From Rhodococcus tukisamuensis NBRC 100609 (GTDB lineage Bacteria > Actinomycetota > Actinomycetes > Mycobacteriales > Mycobacteriaceae): a stretch of 64,000 nt of DNA. The stretch covers positions 62,001-126,000 of the forward strand of contig NZ_BCXG01000007.1 of assembly GCF_001894985.1 (NCBI RefSeq), written 5' to 3'. The notes under the pieces are model-generated. The model was not told the DNA's origin. It was given only the letters and a program-made list of their open reading frames with translations, and did no database searches. Each line of letters begins with the position of its first letter. Positions within the stretch are counted from its first letter, which is position 1. Of this stretch, positions 50,429 through 58,898 are shown piece by piece. Both the position numbers and the translations under genes were made by a program.

Positions 50429-53400
50429 TCAGCACCGGGCCAAGACTGTGACCGACGCCCCGGCGGTGAGCAAGTACGTCTCGTCGTGGATGTTCACCCG
50501 CACGGGTGCCGCGGCACTGGGGCTTGTCGAGACGGTCACGGTGGTGTGGTCGCATCGCACGTGCAGCCAGTGGTCGCGATACCTGATGTCGAACTCCAGT
50601 GCGCTCAACTCGGCAGGCAGTTGGGGATGCAGCCACAAGGTGTCGCCGCGTACGTCGAGACCTGAGTAGCACCGTTGGAGAATGTCGACACTGCCGGCCA
50701 TCGCGCCGAGGTGGATTCCCTCGCGGGTCGTATCGTGCGCGCTGTCTCCCAGGTCGGAGTCGAGCGACTCACGCAACATCTGCCACGACTCCCTGCGGTT
50801 GCCGCGGGCCAGGACCCACGCGTGACTGACCCTGCTCAGGGTGGACCCGTGTGAGGTCCGCGCCAGGTAGTACTCGACGATGTCGGGGATGGATGCCGGG
50901 TCGAACTCGTACCCGAGGCGGGTGACGAGACCGGTGAGCTCCTCGGCGGTGAAGAGGTAGAGCAGCATCAGCACGTCGGCCTGTTTCGAGACCTTGTACC
51001 TGTTGCACGAGTCGCCCTCGGCTTCCAGGAGCAGGTCGAGCCTGCCGATGCTCCCGTACCGTGCCCGGTAGTCGTCAAGGTCCAGTTCGTCGAGATCGCC
51101 GTATCCCCTGAACTGGCTGAGGATTCCGTTGTCGAGGAACTCCAGCCGCAGACGCCGGCTCAGATGCTCCCATTCGCCCCGCTCGGCGGCCGTGACGCCC
51201 AGCTTCGGCCACAGCCCGAGGTCCTCGCCAAGTATTCGACTGGTGTCGAGCACCCGTGCCAGCGACCACGCGGTCATGACATTGACGTAGGTGTTGTTGT
51301 CGATTCCACGCCCGGGGAGGTCGGGATAGCCGTCGTGGAACTCGTCGGGCCCCATCACGCCGCACAGGTCGTACCGGTCCGCGTCCGCGTCGTAGGTGGC
51401 CAGACTCGACCAGAATCGGGCGTTCTCGACCAGCAGTTCGGCGCCGAAGGTAGCGAGAAAACCGAAGTCCGCAGTGACCTCCCAGTAGTGCCAGACATTG
51501 TATGCAACAGCGAGATTGACGTGGAACTGTCGGGCGGAGTTGTCCGGCATCCAGCGACCGGAATGTCGATTGAAGAATGCGGGAGGAGTCTCGTCTCGGC
51601 CGTCGCTCCCGCTCTGCCACGGGAAGGCAGCCCCTCGTCGTCCGAAGGTCTGCGCCCTGCGCCTTGCCTGGCCCAGCCGCCGAAAGCGGTACTCCAGCAA
51701 GGCTCTGGCCAACTCGGGTAGACGAAGTGTCAGGAAGGGCAGGACGAAGATATCGTCCCAGAAGACGTGCCCTCGGTAGGCCTCGCCGTGCAGACCTCGC
51801 GCGGGCACCCCGACATCAAGGTCCGCAGTGTGCGGTGACAGCGTCTGCAGCACGTGAAATGTCTGGACGTTCGCGGCGAGTCGTAGCTCGGTGTCGGCGT
51901 CGAAGACGACTTCGCAACGGCGCCAGAGGTTGTGCCATGTCGCTTCGCTCGCGGCCAGCAACTGGGCGAACTCCGGGGCATCCGCTGCAGCTTGTCGGGC
52001 CGCGAGCACCGGTTCCGAGATCGCATGGTCACGCGAGGTGTAGGTCGCCACGATCTTCTCGATCAGGACCTGGGCCGACACGGCGACCGCGAAGGTGAGT
52101 TCGTGACGAACGGCCTCAGCTTCCGTGACTGTCGTCCGGTCCACCTCGATCTCGCCACCGTCGGCAAGCCGGATCGAGGTCCTCGCCGCCTGCGCCACCC
52201 GCACCCGCGACTGATTCGTCTCGACCCTGAGCCAGATCTCTCCTCCCCCTACCGTCCCGGTCGCCGGTGCCGTGAGATGTCGGCCCTCCAGACCATCGAA
52301 CTCCGCGACATTCGAGTTGCGGACCCCGCCGTCGAGTCCGCTCCGGACGGTCATCCGCCCGGACCAGTTCTCGGCGACGAGTACTGTTTCGAGCCCAGCG
52401 AGATGCGGCGAGTTCATCGACACGACCCGGCGTTGCCGGATCCGGGTGCGGCGACCGTCTCCGTCGCGGACCACGCTCTCCCTGATCAGCACCCCACGGC
52501 GAAGATCCAACGTCATGTGGTGGTGCAGCAATTCGTGACTGCCCGGGCGCAACCAGGGACCCTCCTCCGCCCGGAACGTGAAGTCCAGCCAGTTCGGCAG
52601 GTTCACCATGCTCTCGTCTTCTCGCAGCGCCCCGTCCACGACCGACGACACCCGGTTGTAGCAGCCCGCGAGGTACACCCCGGGGTAGTGCGTTCCGTCT
52701 GAGTGTGCCTCCGGCAGGGCACCACGAGTGCCGAGGTACCCGTTCCCGAGGGTGAGCAGTGCCTCCCGTGTCCCCTCCGTCGCCGGATCCGCTCCTCCGT
52801 AGGTCAACAGCCACGGCGAGGGCGCCGCCACCGCGCAGACCCGGCAGTCCGGGTCGGGGACGCCGGCCTGCCGGACGGGATCCGAGATCCCGAGGTCCAG
52901 GACCTCCAGATCGTCCACCACGACGTCGGCGCCGTTCTCGTCCAGTGCGGAGTTGCGGCGATCACGGTCGATCCCGATCACGAATCCGAACCCGCCGGAT
53001 CGTGCCGCTCGCACCCCCGCCGACGAATCCTCGACCACGACAGCGTGACGCGGTTCCACGCCGAGCCGTCTGGCCGCCTCGAGGAACATCGCCGGGGCGG
53101 GCTTGCCCGGCAACCCCAACCGGTTCGCGTCCACGCCGTCGACGCGGATGTCGAACTCTGCGGTCAGTCCGACCGCGTCGAGCACCTGCCGGGCGTTGCG
53201 GCTTGCGCTGACCACGGCGGTGAGGACACCACCCGCGCGGAGCAGTCGCAGTACGTTGACGGTTCCGGCAAAGACCGGCACCTCCTCGGTGACCAGCAGG
53301 TGCTGGAACAGCAGGTCCTTGCGAGTCCCCAGTCCGTTGAGGCTCGCCTCGGACGGTGGGTCCGAGGCGCCTCCGCGGGGAAGGTCGACTCCCCGTGACC

Positions 53401-53641
53401 GCAGGAACGTGGCGACGCCGTCCGTGCGCTCGCGGCCGTCGACGTAGCGGCGGTAGTCGTCGAGGGTGAACGGCGACTGATCGCCGCCGAGACCACTGAG
53501 GTAGTCGTCGAACATCCGTTTCCACGCCGCGGCGTGCAGGGACGCAGTGTCCGTGACGACCCCGTCAAGGTCGAACAGCACGGCTGAGAACTCGCGGCCA
53601 CGGATGATCGTCGTTGCGCGCTGACTGCCTACGAGGGCCAT
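50429..53641 (-). CDS. HAD phosphatase - GH65 glycoside phosphorylase/hydrolase fusion (Rv2006/OtsB1-like)
   Basis: 1070 residues from ATG 53641 with GGAGGGG upstream. Residues about 15-250 are a beta-phosphoglucomutase-like HAD domain (AVLFDLDGVVTDTASLHAAA, VVSASRNARQVLDAVGL, VVVEDSSAGVRAARSGGFGF). Residues about 275-1065 are a complete GH65 enzyme: super-sandwich, then the (alpha/alpha)6 barrel with RGHVFWDDIFVLPFL and the general-acid Glu in GVMGPDEFHDGYP, then HGSTLSRVSHAWVL. GH65 members phosphorolyse trehalose, maltose or kojibiose to beta-glucose-1-phosphate, which the HAD domain could isomerise to glucose-6-phosphate. This would be a one-protein disaccharide salvage route. It shares a strand with the USP gene at 53729, with an 87-nt gap. 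Confidence 0.87.
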   Translation of the reverse strand: MALVGSQRATTIIRGREFSAVLFDLDGVVTDTASLHAAAWKRMFDDYLSGLGGDQSPFTLDDYRRYVDGRERTDGVATFLRSRGVDLPRGGASDPPSEASLNGLGTRKDLLFQHLLVTEEVPVFAGTVNVLRLLRAGGVLTAVVSASRNARQVLDAVGLTAEFDIRVDGVDANRLGLPGKPAPAMFLEAARRLGVEPRHAVVVEDSSAGVRAARSGGFGFVIGIDRDRRNSALDENGADVVVDDLEVLDLGISDPVRQAGVPDPDCRVCAVAAPSPWLLTYGGADPATEGTREALLTLGNGYLGTRGALPEAHSDGTHYPGVYLAGCYNRVSSVVDGALREDESMVNLPNWLDFTFRAEEGPWLRPGSHELLHHHMTLDLRRGVLIRESVVRDGDGRRTRIRQRRVVSMNSPHLAGLETVLVAENWSGRMTVRSGLDGGVRNSNVAEFDGLEGRHLTAPATGTVGGGEIWLRVETNQSRVRVAQAARTSIRLADGGEIEVDRTTVTEAEAVRHELTFAVAVSAQVLIEKIVATYTSRDHAISEPVLAARQAAADAPEFAQLLAASEATWHNLWRRCEVVFDADTELRLAANVQTFHVLQTLSPHTADLDVGVPARGLHGEAYRGHVFWDDIFVLPFLTLRLPELARALLEYRFRRLGQARRRAQTFGRRGAAFPWQSGSDGRDETPPAFFNRHSGRWMPDNSARQFHVNLAVAYNVWHYWEVTADFGFLATFGAELLVENARFWSSLATYDADADRYDLCGVMGPDEFHDGYPDLPGRGIDNNTYVNVMTAWSLARVLDTSRILGEDLGLWPKLGVTAAERGEWEHLSRRLRLEFLDNGILSQFRGYGDLDELDLDDYRARYGSIGRLDLLLEAEGDSCNRYKVSKQADVLMLLYLFTAEELTGLVTRLGYEFDPASIPDIVEYYLARTSHGSTLSRVSHAWVLARGNRRESWQMLRESLDSDLGDSAHDTTREGIHLGAMAGSVDILQRCYSGLDVRGDTLWLHPQLPAELSALEFDIRYRDHWLHVRCDHTTVTVSTSPSAAAPVRVNIHDETYLLTAGASVTVLARC

Positions 53642-53728
53642 GCGACCCCTCCGCATCCGCGACCCCACACCCGACCTGGCCTCTCCCCATCTTCCCACCC
53701 TGTCGTCGAACAGTGTGGGCTCCAAGAT

Positions 53729-54616
53729 TCAGGGCCGCGCGTGCACGATCAGCAACGGGCAGGTGACCGCATGCAACAACGCCCTGCTGGTGGAGCCGAG
53801 CAGCAGGCTGGTGAACCCCCCACGGCCCCGGCTCCCCACGACCACCAACTGCGCGGACGCCGAGAACTCGACCAGTGCCTGCACCCCGCGGTCCTGAACC
53901 ACGACCCTGCGGAGGGCAACTTCCGGGAAGCGCTCGCCGAAGCCCGCCAGGCTTTCCGACAATGCGGCCTCCTCGCGAGTACGAACGGAGGTCCAGTCGA
54001 AGGCCCGGTCGCTGCCGAGGAGGTTCGTGACGTTGACGTCCGACCACGCGTGTACCGCAATCAGTTCGACGCCGCGCAGCGACGCCTCGGTGAAGGCTTC
54101 CACGACCGCCGGTTCGCTGTTCTTCGTGCCGTCCACACCGACCACGACGGGTCCGCCCACCGCGCCCTCCGGATCCTCCAGTGCGCGGATGACGGCGACC
54201 GGACAACGCGCGTGGGCGGCGACCGCGGTGCTGACCGATCCCAGTAGCCCTCCGGTGAACTCCCCGAGGCCACGCGACCCGACCACCAGCATCCGCGCGT
54301 CCCGGGAGCGGTCGATCAGCACCAGGCTCGGCTGGCCCGACAACAGCTCGGACTCGATCGTCAGAGGCCGTCCCGACGCCGCTTCGCGTGCGAGGTCGGC
54401 GGCGCGTGCGAGCCGGAGCTTTCCTTCCATCTCCTGGTCGTCGAAGTAGGTCGGTGGCATCCCGATCGGAACCCCGTACGTGCCGGCGACGAACACCGTG
54501 GCGACCAGCAGCAACGGCGCATCCCTGCGTACCGCGCTCTCTGCCGCCCACCACACGGCGTCGTTCGAGGACTGGGAACCATCGACGCCGACCACGATCG
54601 GCGGGTTTGTCAACAT
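53729..54616 (-). CDS. Universal stress protein, two tandem USP domains (Rv2005c-like)
   Basis: 295 residues from ATG 54616 with GAGGAGAG upstream. Both domains keep the ATP loop (MLVVGSRGLGEFTGGLLGSV, then LVVVGSRGRGGFTSLLLGST) and start with IVVGVDGSQSSNDAVWWAAE and VVVGVDGTKNSEPAVVEAF. Length and motifs match mycobacterial Rv2005c, which lies between Rv2004c and Rv2006; here the same three genes are together in a rearranged order. A perfect DosR-like box is 97 nt upstream. Confidence 0.9.
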   Translation of the reverse strand: MLTNPPIVVGVDGSQSSNDAVWWAAESAVRRDAPLLLVATVFVAGTYGVPIGMPPTYFDDQEMEGKLRLARAADLAREAASGRPLTIESELLSGQPSLVLIDRSRDARMLVVGSRGLGEFTGGLLGSVSTAVAAHARCPVAVIRALEDPEGAVGGPVVVGVDGTKNSEPAVVEAFTEASLRGVELIAVHAWSDVNVTNLLGSDRAFDWTSVRTREEAALSESLAGFGERFPEVALRRVVVQDRGVQALVEFSASAQLVVVGSRGRGGFTSLLLGSTSRALLHAVTCPLLIVHARP

Positions 54617-54712
54617 GTCGCTCTCCTCGGGTTCGTCAGGCGGGTGCTACGGCCTCGGGCGCCGCGCGATCCTTCGCAGTTCGACCTTTCCCGGGCAGAC
54701 GGTCGCCGAACA

Positions 54713-54726
54713 GGGGCGAACGTCCC
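54713..54726. promoter_or_regulatory. DosR/DevR-like binding box (perfect consensus match)
   Basis: GGGGCGAACGTCCC matches every fixed position of GGGNCNNNNGNCCC; with flanks, CAGGGGCGAACGTCCCCAAG is an extended imperfect palindrome. It lies 97 nt before the universal stress protein start, the right place for activation of the USP-GH65 strand. Confidence 0.6.
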
Positions 54727-54832
54727 CAAGAAGTCGGCACTCGTCACCGAATTCGTCCGACCCGCGCATCGGTGTCGGCTGTCGCCGTTCGGCAGGCCGC
54801 CCAGCCCGGTCACGATGTGGACCACCGGCCCG

Positions 54833-55624
54833 TCACGAGGTCAGCGTCCGCTCGTACTTGCGCACCGAGAGCGGTACGAAGATCAGCAGCAGCAGGATGA
54901 TCCACGCCAACGAGTACAGCGCCGCATGCTGCAACGGCCAGGCGTCGGGGGCCGGCACGGCGGGACTGGTGTTGCCGAACAACTCCCGGGCCGCCTGCGT
55001 CACCGAGGACACGGGGTTCCACTCGGCCAGGGTGCGGAGCACGGTGGGGAAATTGTCGGTGGGGACGAAGGTGTTCGCGATGAAGGTGAGCGGGAAGATG
55101 ACGATGAACGACGCGTTGTTGACCACCTCCGGCGTCTTGACCGAGAGACCCACCAGCGCCATCACCCACGACATCGCGTAGGCGAACAGCAGCAACAGCG
55201 CGTACCCGGCGACCGCCTCGAGGAAAGACGAGTGGATCCGCCAGCCCACGATCAGCCCGGTGATCGACATGATGACCACCGTGAGCACGTTCGTGCCCAC
55301 GTCGGCGGCGGTCCGGCCGATCACCACCGCCGAGCGCGCCATCGGCAGCGACCTGAACCTGTCCATCACCCCCTTCTGCAGGTCCTCGGCGAGGCTCACG
55401 CCGGTGATCGTCGCGCCGAAGATGACCGTCTGGACGAAGATTCCGGCCATCAGGAACTCTTTGTAGCTGACGCCGGGCACCGCGATCGCGCTGCCGAAGA
55501 CGTAGGCGAAGAGCAGGACGAACATGATCGGCGACAGGGTCGAGAACACCAGCAGGTCCGGGACCCGTTTGACCTTGATCAGGTTGCGCTTGGCGACGAT
55601 GACGGAGTCCCGGAAGATCCTCAC
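54833..55624 (-). CDS. ABC-2 type transporter permease (DrrB-like)
   Basis: 263 residues with six membrane segments (PDLLVFSTLSPIMFVLLFAY, FLMAGIFVQTVIFGATITGV, NVLTVVIMSITGLIVGW, YALLLLFAYAMSWVMALVGL, FIVIFPLTFIANTFV, ALYSLAWIILLLLIFVPLSV). The cytoplasmic EDLQKGVMDRFRSLPMARS loop is the coupling helix typical of daunorubicin-type DrrB exporters. The start overlaps the ATPase stop by 4 nt. It probably exports a hydrophobic compound or lipid. Confidence 0.9.
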   Translation of the reverse strand: MRIFRDSVIVAKRNLIKVKRVPDLLVFSTLSPIMFVLLFAYVFGSAIAVPGVSYKEFLMAGIFVQTVIFGATITGVSLAEDLQKGVMDRFRSLPMARSAVVIGRTAADVGTNVLTVVIMSITGLIVGWRIHSSFLEAVAGYALLLLFAYAMSWVMALVGLSVKTPEVVNNASFIVIFPLTFIANTFVPTDNFPTVLRTLAEWNPVSSVTQAARELFGNTSPAVPAPDAWPLQHAALYSLAWIILLLLIFVPLSVRKYERTLTS

Positions 55625-56583
55625 GACGGCTCACCCGCCTGCTCCTCCACCACGTGCCCGGTGAGGCTGAGGAACACGTCGTCGAGGTTCGGCCTGCGCA
55701 GACCGACGTCGAACACCGCCAGGTCCGCTTCCTTGAGTCGGCTCAGGGCCTGCGCGAGGTCGTCGACGCCGCCCGAGACCGGGATGCTGATCCGGCGGGC
55801 CTGCGCGTCGGTGGTCGGCGGCTCGATCCCCAGCGACGCCAGCAGCTCGCAGGCCCGCGGCGCCTGGGTGAAGTCCTCCAGCACGAACTCCAGGCGCTCC
55901 CCTCCGACTCGGCCCTTGAGCTGGTCCGAGGTGCCGGCGGCGATGATCGAGCCCTTGTCCAGCACGATGATCGAGTCGGCCAACCGGTCGGCCTCCTCGA
56001 GGTACTGGGTCGTCAACAGGATCGTCGTCCCGTCCCGGACGAGGTCGGAGATGAAGTCCCACATCCCGATCCGGCTGCGCGGGTCCAGGCCCGTCGTAGG
56101 TTCGTCGAGGAACAGCACGCGGGGACGCCCGATGAGACTGGCGGCGATGTCGAGGCGTCGGCGCATGCCGCCCGAGTACTGCTTGACGGTGCGGTCGCGG
56201 GCGTCGGTGAGGTCGAACCGGGCGAGGAGCTCGTCCGCGCGTCGTCTCGCCTCGGCCTTGTCCACCCCGAACAGCCGTCCCACCATCTCGAGGTTCTCGA
56301 ACCCCGTCAGGTACTCGTCGACCGCAGCGAACTGGCCGGTCAGCCCGATCGATGCCCGCACCTCGTCGGCCTGGCTCGCCACGTCCAGTCCGAACACCGA
56401 CGCCCGCCCCGAGTCGGCCCGCAGGAGGGTGGCCAGTATCCGGACGGCGGTGGTCTTTCCGGCTCCGTTCGGGCCGAGCACCCCGAGGACCGTTCCCTCG
56501 GGGACGGTGAAACTGATCCCGTCGAGAGCGAGCGTCTTCCCGTATCGCAGTACGAGGTCCTGGACCTCGACAGCATCCGCCAT
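55621..56583 (-). CDS. ABC transporter ATP-binding protein (DrrA-like)
   Basis: 320 residues. Walker A GPNGAGKTTAVRI, Q-loop GLTGQFAAVDEYLTG, signature YSGGMRRRLDIAASL, Walker B VLFLDEPTTGLDPRSR and the H-loop replaced by LTTQYLEEADRLAD (Gln instead of His), as is common in DrrA. The C-terminal DUF4162 regulatory domain (LEFVLEDFTQAPRACELL, VFDVGLRRPNLDDVFLSLTG) is complete. First gene of the two-gene exporter. No biosynthetic partner is nearby. Confidence 0.92.
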   Translation of the reverse strand: MADAVEVQDLVLRYGKTLALDGISFTVPEGTVLGVLGPNGAGKTTAVRILATLLRADSGRASVFGLDVASQADEVRASIGLTGQFAAVDEYLTGFENLEMVGRLFGVDKAEARRRADELLARFDLTDARDRTVKQYSGGMRRRLDIAASLIGRPRVLFLDEPTTGLDPRSRIGMWDFISDLVRDGTTILLTTQYLEEADRLADSIIVLDKGSIIAAGTSDQLKGRVGGERLEFVLEDFTQAPRACELLASLGIEPPTTDAQARRISIPVSGGVDDLAQALSRLKEADLAVFDVGLRRPNLDDVFLSLTGHVVEEQAGEPS

Positions 56584-56679
56584 GCGGCGTCACCCCTCCC
56601 GGCCACCGAACGTGAACGCCAGTGTGACCCCGTCGGCGACGTGCCGCCACCGGACGGGGATTCCGCCGGCCGCTGCGGG

Positions 56680-57636
56680 CTACTTCGCCACGTCCGCGAA
56701 CGCGGCGTCGTCCTCCTTGCCGAACTGATCCTCGAGCACCTCGGGCGAGTAGTCGACGTCGATCTCGGCGACGGGCCGGCCGCGGGCCGACTCGATGGCC
56801 CCGAGACGGCGCTGGGCGCGGTCCGCGGCATAGGTGACGAACTCCGCGGGGTCGAGGCCGAACGGCTGTACCTCGAACTGCTCGTTGACCCAGTTGATCA
56901 TCCCCAGCGCCAACGGCATCAGCTCGCCCATCCGATGCTGCACGACGCCCCAGTTGGCGTCGTCGGCCGCCACGTGCCGACGGCAGGTGAACGTCCCCCA
57001 CGCCATGTGCCTGCGCTCGTCGTTGCCGATCAGCCGGATCAGCTCCTGCATGCCCGGCAGGATGTCCCACTCGGTGCAGACCTTCTGCCAGGCGTAGTAG
57101 CCGGTCAGCGCGAGGCTGCCCTCGATCACGTGGTTGTAGGTGACGCTGGCGCGCACCTGGTTCGCCGGGCTCGGGTCCGTCTCGAGCAGTCGCAACGAGC
57201 CGGGCAGCTCCTCGTAGAACAGCTCGCGGTAGAAGGGGTTCTCCGCGACGAACGGGTGCAGGTCCCCGTCCAGCCCCACCGCGTCCATCCAGTGCCGGAA
57301 GATGGAGAGGTGCTTGGCTTCTTCGAAGCAGAACTGGGTCAGGTACATCTCGTCGCCGAGCCGGCCCTCCGTGGACATCGCCCGCATGAACGGCTGGATG
57401 TCCTCGGTGACGGCCTCCTCGCCGGCGATGAACTGGGTGCACAGGTAGGTGGCGCTACGCTGCTGCTCGCTGGTCAGCCCCGCCCAGTCCTGCGCGTCCC
57501 GGCTGAAGTCGACGGACCGCGGATCCCAGAAGTGTGCGTTGCCCTTGTCGAAGAGCCGCAGCGGGAACGACTCCCAGTTCAGGCCGCCCGCGCGGATCGA
57601 TCCGAATCCCTGCCTGAGCACTGGTGAAGTAGTCAT
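56680..57636 (-). CDS. R2-like ligand-binding oxidase (R2lox, Mn/Fe)
   Basis: 318 residues from ATG 57636. Ferritin-like four-helix protein related to ribonucleotide reductase R2 but lacking a radical tyrosine role. Metal ligands are Glu in [15 protein letters not shown], Glu and His in [15 protein letters not shown], Glu in [17 protein letters not shown], and Glu/His in [12 protein letters not shown]. The Val in EEAVTED and the Tyr in VTYNHVIE sit at the positions of the Val-Tyr ether cross-link of R2lox proteins. In M. tuberculosis the homologue is Rv0233. It binds a fatty acid-like ligand and performs two-electron oxidation; substrate unknown. A strong palindrome lies 61-87 nt upstream. 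Confidence 0.88.
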   Translation of the reverse strand: MTTSPVLRQGFGSIRAGGLNWESFPLRLFDKGNAHFWDPRSVDFSRDAQDWAGLTSEQQRSATYLCTQFIAGEEAVTEDIQPFMRAMSTEGRLGDEMYLTQFCFEEAKHLSIFRHWMDAVGLDGDLHPFVAENPFYRELFYEELPGSLRLLETDPSPANQVRASVTYNHVIEGSLALTGYYAWQKVCTEWDILPGMQELIRLIGNDERRHMAWGTFTCRRHVAADDANWGVVQHRMGELMPLALGMINWVNEQFEVQPFGLDPAEFVTYAADRAQRRLGAIESARGRPVAEIDVDYSPEVLEDQFGKEDDAAFADVAK

Positions 57637-57696
57637 GGCCGCGCTTCCCGGAAGGTGTGGCGGACACCCGGTCAAGTGTCCTGGGTCACACCCATG

Positions 57697-57723
57697 CTTG
57701 ACAAGCCTCCGGGTCTTGTCAAG
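57697..57723. promoter_or_regulatory. Operator-like perfect inverted repeat upstream of R2lox
   Basis: CTTGACAAG (57697-57705), 9 nt, CTTGTCAAG (57715-57723): a perfect 9-bp inverted repeat whose arms are themselves almost palindromic. It overlaps a second hairpin, CCGGGTC (57709-57715) with GACCCGG (57724-57730). It is probably the site of a TetR- or MarR-type repressor of R2lox; no regulator gene is adjacent. Confidence 0.55.
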
Positions 57724-57743
57724 GACCCGGCGGCCTCACGCGT

Positions 57744-57810
57744 CGAGGACCGTCAGACCGTGCGGCCGCAGGTTCATCGACTCCCCGCAGTCGGCCGTCA
57801 CCACCATGAT
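57744..57810 (+). repeat. Left copy of the 67-bp direct repeat (duplicated M24 peptidase 3' end)
   Basis: 57744-57810 aligns without gaps to 63811-63877, with the first 40 nt identical and 4 mismatches in total. On the minus strand both copies encode the same peptide, here VVVTADCGESMNLRPHGLTV with a different end (LDA-stop instead of LGG-stop). This is the C-terminus of the Xaa-Pro peptidase gene at the right edge. The copy marks the left end of the accessory segment. Confidence 0.85.
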
Positions 57811-58126
57811 TCCGATCGACAACCTCGGTCCGTGCAACGGGCCGATCCACGTCTACTTCGAGACCGATCCCGCGCGGCCGGGGAACCTCGCGGTCATCCT
57901 CACTCCCCGCGGCAGCTTCGGCACGAGCCCCGCCTGCGGGACCACGGTCCAGGCCGACTGGATCAATGGCATCGCACCGTTCACGCACACCCTGCGGGTG
58001 CCGGTCGACCGCGGGCAGACCCGGATCGACGTTCCCGCCGGCGCCGGGGTCAACATGGTTGTGATCTCGACGCTCCCCCACCGGTCCCTGGCGGTCTCGA
58101 GCTACGTGTGGGTCGCTCCGTTGTGA
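57806..58126 (+). pseudogene. Small secreted protein family member without its signal peptide
   Basis: 106 codons from ATG 57806. The body (NLGPCNGPIHVYFETDPARP, VQADWINGIAPFTHTLRVPV, IDVPAGAGVNMVVIST) has the cysteine pair and W-I-N pattern of the small secreted proteins at 39464, 58276 and 62687, but there is no signal peptide. Its only possible ATG lies inside the peptidase-derived repeat, in the codon pair that reads CACCACG in the right copy. The 5' end was therefore replaced at the breakpoint, and no ribosome site is present. Probably dead, or expressed in the cytosol. Confidence 0.6.
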
Positions 58127-58170
58127 CTCGCGGCGATAGATGGCGGAGTTCTCACGTCGTCAGGTGGCGC
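58122..58170 (+). repeat. Dispersed repeat, motif 1, copy B
   Basis: TGTGACTCGCGGCGATAGAT, then GGCGGAGTTCTCACGTCGTC, AGGTGGCG: close to the right inverted repeat of the element at 61803-62092. The stop codon of the preceding gene lies inside it. Confidence 0.65.
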
Positions 58171-58275
58171 CAACGACGAGGGTGCTGCGGGCGGCCCCAA
58201 TCGGGGTTGGTTACGGGCAGCGCCCGCCGAAGTCGCATCCGAGGGCGGGACTGCTGGTGATCACTAGCTTCTCGG

Positions 58276-58677
58276 TCAGGGGACCGTCCAGGCGCCGGCG
58301 CCGGGCAGGAGTGTCAGTGCATAGCCCACGGCGCCCGGCGTGACGGTGGCGACCACCGGTCCGGACCCGGTGTGGACCTCGACGCTCGGCCATTCGCCGC
58401 GCACGGTGCCGGCTGTGCCGGTCGAGAGATTGCGCCAGTGGACCGTGTAGAGGGTCCCGGTGAATCGGGTGATGCCCGGCATTGCCGGGTCGGTGCTGGC
58501 CGTCACGTAGTCGATGTCGCCGGTGGGGAGGTTGGTCGTGGTGTGCCCGATCCACACCACGGGGATAGGGAAGACGGTGTCGGTCGGCGCGGCGGCGGCC
58601 GGCTGTGCCGCGGCGAGCAGCGCTAATCCAGCTCCGGCGACGATGGATGCTCGGCGTAGACGGTGACGTTGTCTCAT
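58276..58677 (-). CDS. Small secreted protein of the W-x-N family
   Basis: 133 residues from ATG 58677 with GGGAGG upstream. Signal peptide ASIVAGAGLALLAAAQPAAA, cleavage near AAA-APT. Mature part about 105 residues without cysteines: PIPVVWIGHTTTNLPTGDID, then LYTVHWRNLSTGTAGTVRGE, then VHTGSGPVVATVTPG. The block VHWxNLSxGxxG aligns with VHWLNLSSGASGSARMS of the protein at 62687, so the two are paralogues inside the same segment. Function unknown. Confidence 0.78.
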   Translation of the reverse strand: MRQRHRLRRASIVAGAGLALLAAAQPAAAAPTDTVFPIPVVWIGHTTTNLPTGDIDYVTASTDPAMPGITRFTGTLYTVHWRNLSTGTAGTVRGEWPSVEVHTGSGPVVATVTPGAVGYALTLLPGAGAWTVP

Positions 58678-58898
58678 CGACGGACCTCCCTGCCTGGTGG
58701 TCAGCTCCCGGTCGTGAGCACCGGTGCCGGCCGAAGGTTGCTGTCAGCCTACGTCCGCGACGGGTCGCCCCGATCATGAATCATCTGGTCGGGTCGCCCG
58801 TCCTGAAATCCTTCGTTTCCCGGACACGAATCGGGCTGGCCGACTGGAGGATGCCCGAACTGATAGCCAGGGCACGTACATCCAAGGAGAATCATTTG

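Noticed and set aside
14887-57666. RiPP cluster around tldD-tldE, or antibiotic cluster around the DrrAB-like exporter
   Set aside because: No precursor peptide, cyclase, PKS, NRPS or other tailoring genes lie near either; housekeeping roles fit better.
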